Made by a program: the position numbers and the translations under genes
The notes under the pieces: model-generated
The model's database searches: none
Seen by the model: the letters and a program-made list of their open reading frames with translations, nothing else
Told to the model about the DNA's origin: nothing
Shown: positions 10,623 through 20,527 of the stretch, piece after piece
Numbering within the stretch: position 1 is the stretch's first letter
Layout of the letters: each line of letters opens with the position of its first letter
NCBI GenBank assembly: GCA_001557505.1
Contig: LSAX01000002.1
Span: 3,782,001-3,846,000 of the forward strand
Direction of reading: 5' to 3'
DNA length: 64,000 bases
Origin: Reticulascus tulasneorum
Taxonomy: Eukaryota > Ascomycota > Sordariomycetes > Glomerellales > Reticulascaceae

Positions 10623-11573
10623 ATGGTCCAACTCTTTAGCATCGCTGCCCTTGGGTTCATACTTCCAGCGGTCTCAACAGCAGCTTTGATAGTCGCCAGC
10701 GACTTGATGACCATTGAGTACACACCAGCTCGGCTCGCAATCGAGGACTTCTACAAAGGCGACGGCAAGGTTGTAACCGGCGGTATCGCCGCGTTGTTGA
10801 GCAACAAAAGCATCGATCTTGGGACAAATGCGGAAATACCGGCACTGCGAAACTATGCTACCTACCCAAACTTGCGTATCATTTACACGGTGACCGAGAC
10901 CTACTATCGTATTGTTGCCAATAAGAAAGCTGGAATCAGTGAATTGAAGGATCTTGCAGGGAAGAGAATCGGTACGATACCCGGCACTACTGCAGCATAC
11001 TTTTTGCAGAAATATCTCGCCAGCGCTGGCGTCACGAACTATACTCTTACCTCTGGATCAAATTGCGAAGCTACCCCGTGCGCTCGTGGCAGTCTGCCGG
11101 CCATGCTCGCAGCCCGTACCATCGACGCGATGACACTGTGGGAACCAACGCCGGAGCTGGCTCTTCGAGCCCTCGGGGACGATGGAATCGTTTTCCAAAA
11201 CCGATCCATCTACCGGGAGATTGTCAACCTCCACAGCACGGTCGAGAAGCTTGCCGATCCCGTCAAACGAGCTGAAATCGTCGAGTTTATCCGGGCGCTG
11301 AACGAAGCCGTCAAGGTCTACAATGACAAACCGGAAACGCTATATGAGCGTATGGGCAAGGCGATTGGTGTAAATCCCACCATCCTGAAATCCGTCTGGC
11401 CCATTCATGCTTGGAGAGGTACCTTGGCACCGGACTTGCTGGATGTGCTTCTTGTAGAAGAGCGCTGGGCCGCAGTGCAGAACAATCGAAAGGAAGCAAC
11501 GCCAGAGCACGTTGCAAAGCTGATTGATTCGAGTGTATTGGCGGATGCGTTGAAACCACAGAAAGCCAAGTAG
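10623..11573 (+). CDS. Secreted periplasmic-binding-protein-like (SsuA/THI5-like) protein
   Basis: An intron-free 316-residue protein starting at the ATG at 10623 (the frame is open from a GTG at 10581, not used). The N-terminus VQLFSIAALGFILPAVSTA is a eukaryotic signal peptide. The mature part resembles type II solute-binding proteins of the nitrate/sulfonate/taurine class: VVTGGIAALLSNKSIDLGTN, ELKDLAGKRIGTIPGTTAAYFLQKYL, a mid-domain ARTIDAMTLWEPTPELA and a helical C-terminus. In bacteria these feed ABC importers; the THI5/NMT1 branch in fungi makes the thiamine pyrimidine but is cytosolic. A secreted fungal member is unusual, its ligand is unknown, and bacterial ancestry is possible. Confidence 0.78.
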   Translation: MVQLFSIAALGFILPAVSTAALIVASDLMTIEYTPARLAIEDFYKGDGKVVTGGIAALLSNKSIDLGTNAEIPALRNYATYPNLRIIYTVTETYYRIVANKKAGISELKDLAGKRIGTIPGTTAAYFLQKYLASAGVTNYTLTSGSNCEATPCARGSLPAMLAARTIDAMTLWEPTPELALRALGDDGIVFQNRSIYREIVNLHSTVEKLADPVKRAEIVEFIRALNEAVKVYNDKPETLYERMGKAIGVNPTILKSVWPIHAWRGTLAPDLLDVLLVEERWAAVQNNRKEATPEHVAKLIDSSVLADALKPQKAK

Positions 11574-12456
11574 AGGGACGTTGTAGGCGGAACCGATTCG
11601 AGCCCACTGGCCTAGTCATTCCAACTCTGATGGAAATACTTCTTCAGACTTTACATGATTTCCGGGATCGAGAGAGGCATTGTGATATCTCTTTCCCCTG
11701 CTCGCCCTTCTCTAGAATCATGTTTCCTGTGTCTGTCTGTTCACTGACGGGTAAGAGAAGAAGGGAAAGATAATAGAATTGGAGAAGTGAAACCATGATA
11801 TACGGTGGCTAAGCATCGGCTATTCGCATAAAACCATATTGAACTCCAACTTGAATAGCTGAACCTTTGCTCATGTAAAATGCTGGGCAGAGGCATAATG
11901 TTGTGTTCGACCCGAAGTCATTTTTGCTGGTGTTCTGAAGCACATGAATGATACTTGTAAAACAATGTTCAATACTGGCTCGTATTACCAGTTCTGGGAT
12001 TCCAGGTTTACCTAGATAGGTTACAAGTTAAGACAAATTCGAAGAGAAAGATGAAATCCAGCTGGACTTGACAATGGTGCAGACGCCAAGACGAGGTCTT
12101 TGTATTTCGTGGATTCGCGGAGCCCCAGAAGTAGTCTCACCGCTCACCGAGCCATTCTCGGTGAATGCGGGGTAGTGGGGTGGAGGGGTAGCTTCACCGA
12201 GAGTTAGTCATGCTAAGGTACTTCGGAACCGCAACCCCGTCGAGTCACCTTTTGGACATTCTGGCAAAATCCCATGGATCGATATTGAAGCTCGTCAATT
12301 CCTACCAACCTCCCACCCACACTCGAATTACGCCGAAATCACCCCCAAAACTCCCTGCGCCGAGCTCCTACAACCTCCCCCTGTTCAATTGGTCCAGACT
12401 GCAGCCTTAACCTTCCAGCCTTGAATCACCAATCACCTCTACTTCACAACTTCAAC
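11574..12456. other. Intergenic, promoter of the tryptophanyl-tRNA synthetase gene
   Basis: 883 nt with no supported gene. The last 150 nt before the ATG are pyrimidine/AC-rich (CCAACCTCCCACCCACACTC and similar), as is common in fungal housekeeping promoters and leaders. Confidence 0.5.
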
Positions 12457-14812
12457 ATGGCCGCAGTCCCAGAAGCCCCGACGAGCACAATCCCTCCTGA
12501 AGCCGTAGGGGGAGCCGAGCCAGATGGCAAGCAGAAGGTCGACCCTTGGAATGTATCGGGCGAAGTAGGCGCGGATGGCAAGGTCGCAGCGATCGATTAC
12601 AAGAAGATTGTGGACGAGTTTGGGACAAAGCTGATTGACGACGCCTTGCTCGAACGCTTTGAAAGGGTGACTGGGCATAAACCGCATCACTATCTTAGAC
12701 GTCAGATTGTCTTCTCCCACCGTGATATGAACCTCATTCTTGACAAGGTTGAGAAGAAGGAGCCATTCTACATTGTAAGATCTATGCGTACCGTTAGTTG
12801 CCTCGTTCGCTGACCTTGCTTAGTACACGGGTTCGTATTTCGAACGTGATGCGATCCAAACAAGATAACAGCTGATAGAAGTTTCTTCGGTGTACAGGGC
12901 GCGGGCCGAGTAGCGATAGCATGCATATTGGACATACGGTGCCATTCGGCTTTACCAAGTGGTTGCAGGAGGCCCTTGACGCACCGTTGATCGTACGATC
13001 TCCTTCTCCCATGATTTTTCTTCCGCTAATCGTATGTCAGATCATGATGACAGATGGTAAGTTTCCAAGCTATCCGTTCCTCGCCCATTCCCCTGTTGGA
13101 TAGGTTCAAAGGTGCAGCTTGTCCCGCGGTCTTGCCAATGCCACCCTCGTAGGGAGCAAACGCCTAGACCGAATCGTGAGTTCTGGCGAAGTGGCCAGAA
13201 GTGCATATGGGAATAAATTTTCCGGGGTCGTACTGGCTGACACTCATTGGGGTTTGTCTGTCACCCGGAGACAATGCGCCGCTGCACATACGGCCCATCT
13301 GGGCAGTTGAACTATTGGCACAACAGTTTCTAATGATATGGCTAGATGAAAAGTTCCTATTCAGCGAGAAACGGACAGTTGAGGAGGTCCAGCATTACAC
13401 CCGAGAGAATGTCAAGGATATGTTTGTTCTCCTCCTGCTTTAGCAAAGTCATTACTCCACTGACCCGCAGCAGCATCGCCATTGGGTTCAATCCCGACTC
13501 GACGTTTATTTTCAGCGATGTATGTCAAATCTGCTACTTAACAACCCCTTTCTGAACTAACGTAACCAGTACGAGTACATGGGCGGCGCTTTTTACAGGA
13601 ACATAACAAGAGTAGCCAAAAGAATCACCGTCAACACCGCTAAGGCTGTCTTTGGTTTCGAGTAAGCGCTCTATGTACTTTCTGAGGCTTCCTCTGACTA
13701 ATGATCCCCGAACAGCGACTCCTCAAACATCGGAAAGGTTAGCTCTGTCGTTTTCATGGCCTTACACTGCTAACTTGTGGACAGGTGCATTTCGCAAGCA
13801 TCCAAGCTAGCGCCTCTTTCGCATCTTCTTTCCCCCATGTGGTATGTTCTTTGCTTGGGAGTTTGGAGCAGCTTCGCCAATATCTTGCATCCTGGACCAC
13901 GCGTACTTACTAGCTTCTAGTTTGGCGAGGATGAGTCACGCACGAGCCAAATACCGTGTCTAATGTAAGAGAAATTTGGGATTTCCAGCTGGCTTTAGGG
14001 AGTGATCATTCGTGGACTCGAGATCTAACGAGACTTGTGACAGACCTTGCGCTATCGACCAAGACCCCTATTTCCGATTAACTCGCGATGTAGCCGCTTC
14101 CCTGCACTATGGGAAGCCCTCTCTTTTGCACTCAAGATTCCTTGACGCTCTTCAAGGCCCCGGATCAAAGATGTCTGCTTCCGTCGAGTCGTCGGCAATT
14201 TTCATGAAGGACACGCCCAAGCAAATACTTAACAAAATGAACAAGTATGCATTCAGTGGTGGTCGAACATCGGCCGAAGAACAGCGAGAGCTTGGCGCAA
14301 ACCCGGATGTTGACGTCAGCTATCAATATCTGAGATTCTTTTTGGAGGTTGGTTTATCTACTGCTTCTATCATATGCCACTAAACCAGAAATAGGACGAT
14401 GACGAGCTGGCGAAAATAAGAGAGGACTACCGCACAGGGAAGATGATGACTGGGGAGATCAAGAAGAAGTTCGTAGACTCAGACCGGTTGTTTCGAGCAA
14501 TACTAACCCTTTTCAAGATGTGCAGACGAGCTTTCGAAGTATTGCACCGGCTTCCAAGAGCGGAGGGCCAAAGTCACAGAAGAAACCGTTGACTTATTCA
14601 TGTCAAAACGGCCATTGGTTTGGGGTAACTCGGAGGAGGCGCTGAAAAACTTGCCGATTCGGGAGGCGAACGAGGGGGGTGAGACGGCTGGTGGCGAAGA
14701 CGGAAAAATGACCAAAAATCAATTAAAGAAGTTGGAGAAGCTGAAGCAGATCGAGGAGAAGAAGGCAGCAAAGGCTCGAGAGAAGGAGGCCAAATCCGCG
14801 CCACCATCCTAA
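12457..14812 (+). CDS. WRS1: Cytosolic tryptophanyl-tRNA synthetase, 13 exons
   Basis: Charges tRNA-Trp. Model: join(12457..12774,12824..12830,12898..12992,13041..13056,13346..13421,13474..13519,13570..13661,13716..13737,13785..13841,13921..13964,14044..14347,14395..14468,14518..14812), 481 residues, every junction in phase. Class I signatures are HIGH (in [18 protein letters not shown]) and KMSAS (in [13 protein letters not shown]). Other conserved blocks are [42 protein letters not shown] and the C-terminal [23 protein letters not shown]. The tail is lysine-rich and predicted coiled-coil. Exon 2 is only 7 nt (Y-T-G junction), exon 4 16 nt and exon 8 22 nt. Intron 4 (13057-13345, 289 nt) is far longer than the rest. 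The exon 6 acceptor is a tandem CAGCAG. Confidence 0.93.
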
Positions 14813-15773
14813 TGGCACGTGGGCATTAATGGATGTAAGTGGGGATCTAGGCTTGGCTTATTGTTTCATCCCTAGGTCAAGACTAGTTGGCTTGTCGAAG
14901 CTGACGGTTGGGCAACCGCCACAGTTCCTACGACCATCCATTCTCTCACCCTGTGGGCGAGGTTGCAGGCACGATTGCTTCTCGATCTTAGAGTGATTTT
15001 CGAGCAGGATTCCCTGATTTGGACGCGGAAGCGGAGACCGACAGGTCCGTTGTGGAAATGGTGGCTTCACCCCACAATCTGTGTTGCGGAGCCTCAAGCT
15101 TCAACACGTACGATTGGCGGCCTGTTCAACTCCTTCAGAACCCCTGAACCTCGTCACAAAGTCTTGGTGTGTTCCTGTGCAATCTGCTTTTTACACTCTG
15201 CAACACGCTACACTCACTCAAGTCTCCGTTTTCTTGCTGCGAATCCTACTTGCTGCTTGGGTGTGCCTGACTGCCCCCAGCTTCCTTGGGCGTCTGCTTA
15301 CCAGCCAGGTCCATTAAACTGTTCCTCGTTGTGGAGGACTACTCGCTTTTTGTTTGCTTGCCAAGTACCATTTGGTACCGTGCCTGCCTGTTTAGGGCCA
15401 TCATCCCCTAACTCGCCCACCCATCTGTATCCACCAGCTGGATCTTGAAGAGACCTAGCAGACCCTTCCTACTGTAGTGAAGTGTTATCTATGCGAAGTT
15501 ACATTGCTGCTATCCACACGAGCACTTTAATCCTTACTGACTCTAACCCTTACTGGCGGAAAATCCAGGCCGTTGAACCTGGCCAGAAGACACGACGGAA
15601 TGAGAACGTGGGGCCTCACTGAGAGCAAGTGAGTCGACAAGACGTTTATAAAGATGCTGTTAGGACCTGAGTGACGGCTTGGATTCCATTTCGAGGAGCA
15701 GCCGCATCCGTTTGCAAGTCTTGAGTTTATCATTTCAACATTGTTCTCAAAGTGACCGTTGTAGCCAAGCATC
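14813..15773. other. Intergenic, no gene seen
   Basis: Between the tRNA synthetase and the pectate lyase. A 161-codon plus frame at 14963-15448 lacks family similarity, so I do not call it. The 3' end is the pectate lyase promoter. Confidence 0.5.
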
Positions 15774-17259
15774 ATGATGGACCGCAAGAATGCACTGATG
15801 CTGCTCGCCCTTCTCGGAGGTGCAGCCGCCCAGCAGCAGCCCTACGGCCAATGCGGTGGCAGTGGTTGGACGGGACCAACAACTTGCGTTTCTGGTACGG
15901 GACCCCAAACCTCCGGATGCTACGTATCGTCTTAACAGGTCACGCGATAGGATGGACGTGCGTCGTTTCGAACGACTGGTACTCGCAGTGCCTTGCAGGT
16001 GGAGCTGGGGGTGGTAGTCCCACGACGCTGAAGACCACGACTACCAAGACTACGACGTCGAAGACCACCACCAGCAAGTCAAGCACCACAACGGCGAAAG
16101 CGGGCACCACGACGTTGAAGACGAGCAGCACAACCACTCGGGTTGCGACGCCAACCTCTACCAGTGGAGGCGGCGGGGGCAATACCTGTGGGTCAGCTGC
16201 CGTCGATCAGCTCGTCGGCTACGGAGCCGGCACTACCGGTGGCGGCTCCGGGAGTGGCGTCACCGTAACATCCTGCGCTGCCTTGAAAGCCGCCATTCCC
16301 AACGCAGGCGTCATCAGAGTCTCCGGAACCCTCAGCGGCTGCGGCATCATGGACCTAGAGGGTGGCACCACCGTCATTGGTGTCGGCGCAAACTCGGGTA
16401 TGTTAGAGCCGTTGTTTTATGTGTTTTTCTATATGCAGAGCAGGTTATACTAATACAGAGCCCGCTAGGCTTCACGGGCTCTGGTCTCCGGATCAAGGAT
16501 GCGAGCAACGTCATCATCCGCAATTTGAAGTTCCACAACCCGCCGGCGAAGGGCGATATCATTGCCCTCACCGGCGCCACCAAGGTCTGGGTCGACCATT
16601 GTGACATCTCCAGCGACGGCATCGTGGGCGACAAGGACTATTACGACGGCCTGCTCGACATCTCCCACGCGAGCGACGGCGTGACCGTCTCCTGGACCAA
16701 GTTCCACGACCACGTACGTCCCGCCCCCTTCCTCCCCACTAATTCGGCCCCCCCTTCTAACTCTCCGCAGTGGAAGGGCTCCCTCATCGGCCACTCCGAC
16801 AACAACGGCGGAGAAGACGCCGGCCACCTCCACGTGACGTACCACCACAACCACTTCAGCAACGTCAACAGCCGCCTGCCGTCGGTGCGCTTCGGCGTCG
16901 CCCACATCTACAGCTCCTGCTACGAGGACAACCCCACCTCGGGCGTCAACTCGCGCATGGGCGCGCAGGTGCTGGTCGAGCAGACGTACTTCCTGAACAC
17001 GAACCTCGCCGTCGTGACGGACCTGGACAGCGACCTGGAGGGCTTCGCCATCTCGCGGAACAATGTGTTTGTGAACAGCAGCACCCGCATCACGCAGGCG
17101 GGGAACCTGAGCCCGCCGTACAGCTATACGTGAGTCAACCCTGCAGAAGGGGCGTGCTAGTGGGGGATAACAAACTGACACGCTGTGAACAGGACCGATG
17201 ATGCGGCCTGCGTTTGTGCCCTGATCAAGTCCAAGGCTGGCACGGGGGTTGTTGCATAA
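15774..17259 (+). CDS. Secreted pectate lyase (PL1) with N-terminal CBM1
   Basis: Cleaves de-esterified pectin by beta-elimination, with Ca2+. Model join(15774..15894,15951..16397,16469..16713,16771..17129,17193..17259), 412 residues. Order: signal peptide (LMLLALLGGAAA), cellulose-binding CBM1 (QPYGQCGGSGWTGPTTCVSG...TCVVSNDWYSQCL, its intron at 15895-15950 splitting the module), a Thr/Ser/Lys linker made of KTTTSK-type repeats, then the PL1 right-handed beta-helix. Conserved helix motifs are VWVDHCDISSDG and the catalytic-type SRLPSVRFG (R-x-P-x2-R). A pectate lyase carrying a cellulose-binding module can act on pectin held within the wall. Intron 3 (16714-16770) is 57 nt and free of in-frame stops, so automatic annotation may read through it. 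Confidence 0.92.
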
Positions 17260-17442
17260 ATCTCGTCCAGGAAGCAGCTTCATGAGATCCTGTCGACTAC
17301 TGCTTGTGGCTGACTGGCAATCCACGAAGCGGGGCGGAATGTTTACATCCGCAATACCGGGCTGCTAGATGTGATTTACTTTGCAGGTGAAAAGACCATC
17401 ATCTTGTCTGGGTGTTTGGTGGTTGATCCCCTCTCCCCCTCA

Positions 17443-17474
17443 TCCAACGGTCCAACGGTCCAACGGTCCAACGG
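17443..17474. repeat. Tandem repeat, 4 x TCCAACGG
   Basis: Four perfect head-to-tail copies of an 8-nt unit in the 3' region between the convergent pectate lyase and phospholipase D genes. Confidence 0.95.
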
Positions 17475-17553
17475 TCAACTTCGCGTATATACTTTTTTCG
17501 TAGTCCGTATTTTTGCACCAATCCTGGCGCTTGGCCGGGGTAGTGCGCCTATG

Positions 17554-17573
17554 TACATACATACATACATACA
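17554..17573. repeat. Microsatellite (TACA)5
   Basis: Five perfect TACA units in the same 3' intergenic region. Confidence 0.95.
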
Positions 17574-17620
17574 TCATACACATCACAAATTATCCGCGTT
17601 ACATACCACCTCTGAATCCC

Positions 17621-17648
17621 AGTGTCCAGTGTTCAGTGTTCAGTGTTC
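17621..17648. repeat. Tandem repeat, 7-nt unit AGTGTTC x4
   Basis: One AGTGTCC followed by three AGTGTTC copies. This is the third independent short tandem array within 210 nt. Confidence 0.95.
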
Positions 17649-17836
17649 TTGTCATTAGTAGCATGCACTACAAAGACAATCACCAGTAGCACCCTACCAG
17701 CTAAAGTTTTGGTGACCAGCATTGAAACCTCCTTTTTTGATTAAGACCAAGTCTAGCTAACAACCCAGTAACCCAGAAGAAACAGAACGCGCAAGAGTGA
17801 GGCTCGCCCCACGCTTGAACTAATTACAAAATCTTT

Positions 17837-20527
17837 TTATGTGTAGACACTCTCGGTGATCTGGTTGACCTGCAGCCCCTTCTCCGCCATCTCGGCATTC
17901 ACCAAGAAGTCCAGTGGCATCAGCACCAGATGCCCCTTGATCTCGTTCAGCTTGCGCCGCGCATCCTCCGGCGGCATGAACTGGTCGTAGATATGGCCGG
18001 TCTTGACCCCCTTTGGAGGAAGGTAGCGATCGTAGTCTTCGAACGTTTTGACTGTTCGGGGTTAGCTTTGCTTCTTGATTGGTAACAGGGTGAAGGGGGG
18101 ATGCGGCTTACTGTGATCGTCTGGGTCGGAGTGGAAGAGGTGCCTGAACAGCTCCGTATTCTTGGAGGCATTGCCCATCCACATGTCCCATACGTCATCG
18201 CTGAGGGGATCCTCCATGAATTTCCAGCTCTCATCCTGCTCCCCGGGGTCGTTGGGAGAGTCCTCTCCCGGAGGCTGAGCGTTGGGGTCCTTGGAGGCGT
18301 CTATGTCCTGGGCAGGCAGGAGACCCATATGCTCTCGCCAGAGATGGCGGCGCAGAGAGGTAGCGTGCCAGCCCGCCTCGAAGGGCTTGCCGTCCATTGT
18401 GATCTCTACTCGCTTCGAGTCCTCCATGACGATGCTCAGCTCGCTGTCGTGGTATCCCAGCTGACTTCGGTCATTCAAATTGCTGGACCCGCAGACCACG
18501 ATCCTGTCATCTGCAATGAGGAGTTTGGAATGAATGTAAAGTTCCTCCTGAATCCAGTTCTTGATCTCAGAGTCCAGGTTTTCGGCATCCCAGGGCTCAT
18601 TCATCAGATCTCCCGAGTCCGCCATTGCGTGGTGGGCAACTGTGAACGCGGAATCTACTTCGGAAGCGTCTGGCCTGGCCGCCTCGAACTTATCTTTCGC
18701 CTCGGCAGCTTTCTCGGCTTCCTCTGAACGCTCGGTAGCTTGCTCTTTCTTGGAGCCCATATGCCTATCCCGGCTAAACTCGGTGGGATCGTCAACACCG
18801 TGTATGCCCTCGCCCATGACCTCCTCGGCCTCCGCACGCTGGACATCCTGATACTTGACTCCCGTCTCCTTCTCGGTTTTCTCGATGGAAGGGGTCTTGT
18901 TCAGACGGTCATACGATCTGAGATTGAAGAAGAAGATATGGTTTGTAGGATCAACGCCCTGGGCTTTGACCTGCTCAAATATAGAGTGCTCTCCGCGACA
19001 GATGGATTTGAACTGGTAATCCATGATTGCTCGCGTTCCGGTGGCTGCGTCGTCTCGGAGATCGCCTGCGAACCCAGGTACCGCTGGGAGCACGATAATG
19101 ATACGGAACTTGCGGCCCTCTTTTCCTGCCTTTACCACAGCGTCGACAATTGCCTTACCGATAGTATTGCGAATTGGGGCTTGCTGGTCGCCAGTTGCGG
19201 TGATGAAGAATTGATTTTCAATGTAGACATAGTGTTGGGCATTCCGGATGATTTCCGAATAGGCATTCTGGATGGAGTGCTCCGTCAGGATTCCACTTGA
19301 CCAGTCCGAGCTGGAACGCACGATCTGTGCCTTGAGAGAGCCCCGGTTGTCTAGGTTCTTGGTCTCCATCGCGGACAAGGGATGCAAGATGTACTCTCCA
19401 ACGGGATGCTTGGGTCTTTGAATTCCAATCAAGTCTTCGTCGTCGCCTTGTCGTCCGCGCAACTCCAGCCAATCGAAGCGCTCGTCACGCTTGTACTTGT
19501 CCCGCTTGATAAAGTTCCATCGCAGGATAAAATGCTCTGCAATGTCGAAGACGCATGGCCCAATGACGCCCATGGAGACGTCGTGCCACGGCATGCGACC
19601 GTAATCGGCCTTGCTCAGTTCGTTCTGTTTCCAGTCCGAGACATTCTTGAAGTCCATGATTCGGTTGTTGTTGAAATCCTGTCCAGGCCAAACCTCGTTC
19701 CGGACACCCTCCGGATGCGCATCCGCCAGCGGATGGGTCTGGGTATCCCAGCGTCCGAAGCACAGATCCAGACCGCCAATGAAAGCCATGGCATAATCGA
19801 TCACGATGAACTTTTCGTGATGCGCCCAGTAGAAGGTCATGTCGGCGGCGTTCTCCAGGACGTTGTGGTCGGGATGTCGCATAACCCTGATGTTGCCGTA
19901 GCCGGCAGTTCCTTCAGGGCAGAGGGCCTGCAGTGCGTGCTTGGTGTGCTGCGAATTGCAGGTCAGCGCAGCCTCGACCTCCCTGTACACGACGACGTAG
20001 ATCTTGACTCCGGCCTCTGCGCGGCGCTTCAAGACCTGATCCAATCTCCATTCCTGGTTGTCCGCCGGCGGGCGGCGCAAGAACAGCTCCGGGGACAGCC
20101 ACCAGTCTTCGATGTATATGGTCTCCTTGGCCTGCTCAAGAGCCTCCGAAACGGCCCAAAAGTAGTCGCGGCCGTCCACATACCACTTGATGATGTTTCC
20201 GTCTCTCTCAGGGAAGTATGATTCGAACCGGTGCGACTGGCCAATTTTTGTCCGTTTTTCGTCGCATTCCTGCTCGTGCCTCTCGTCATGGCGATGGTCG
20301 CCATTGAACTGTTGGGCTTTGTCAGCTTTGCGGGGGGGCTTGGAGGGGCTTGGATTGCTCGATTGCTCGCGCATGACACATACAAGGTTGGCAAATTTGC
20401 CAATCTGGTGCTTCTTATGTATGAGGTGGACCTTGGCGTCGTGGAGGTGTGAGCTCTCGAATTTCCCCTTCAGCTTGTCCATGAAGCTATGGTGCTCTTC
20501 ACCATTGTGTTCCTTGGACCCTGTCAT
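17837..20527 (-). CDS. Phospholipase D (two HKD motifs)
   Basis: Hydrolyses phosphatidylcholine to phosphatidic acid. Model complement(join(17837..18051,18112..20308,20384..20527)), 851 residues. The catalytic HKD motifs are AHHEKFIVIDYAMAFIGGLD and YIHSKLLIADDRIVVCGSSN. After the first come LCFGRWDTQTH, and near the C-terminus DRSQLGYHDSELSIVMED. The last exon, joined over intron 18052-18111 (GTAAGC/ACAG), supplies the family C-terminus FLVNAEMAEKGLQVNQITES. Intron 20309-20383 (GTATGT, CTGAC, ACAG; 75 nt) is stop-free and in frame; left in, it would insert 25 residues between FANL and FNGD. No PX/PH domain is visible, so this is the shorter filamentous-fungal PLD type. Convergent with the pectate lyase. 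Confidence 0.93.

Noticed and set aside
13119..13310. 64-codon frame inside the long tryptophanyl-tRNA synthetase intron
   Set aside because: The conserved protein is complete without it, and the frame has no recognisable features.
14963..15448. 161-codon plus-strand frame between the tRNA synthetase and pectate lyase
   Set aside because: No family similarity, signal peptide or splice-supported extension; composition looks like translated intergenic DNA.
16465..17325. 286-codon minus frame opposite the pectate lyase
   Set aside because: Antisense shadow caused by GC-rich codon use of the lyase exons; it crosses the lyase introns and has no family signal.
19382..20221. 279-codon plus frame opposite phospholipase D
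   Set aside because: Shadow frame; the minus strand carries the conserved HKD catalytic motifs.
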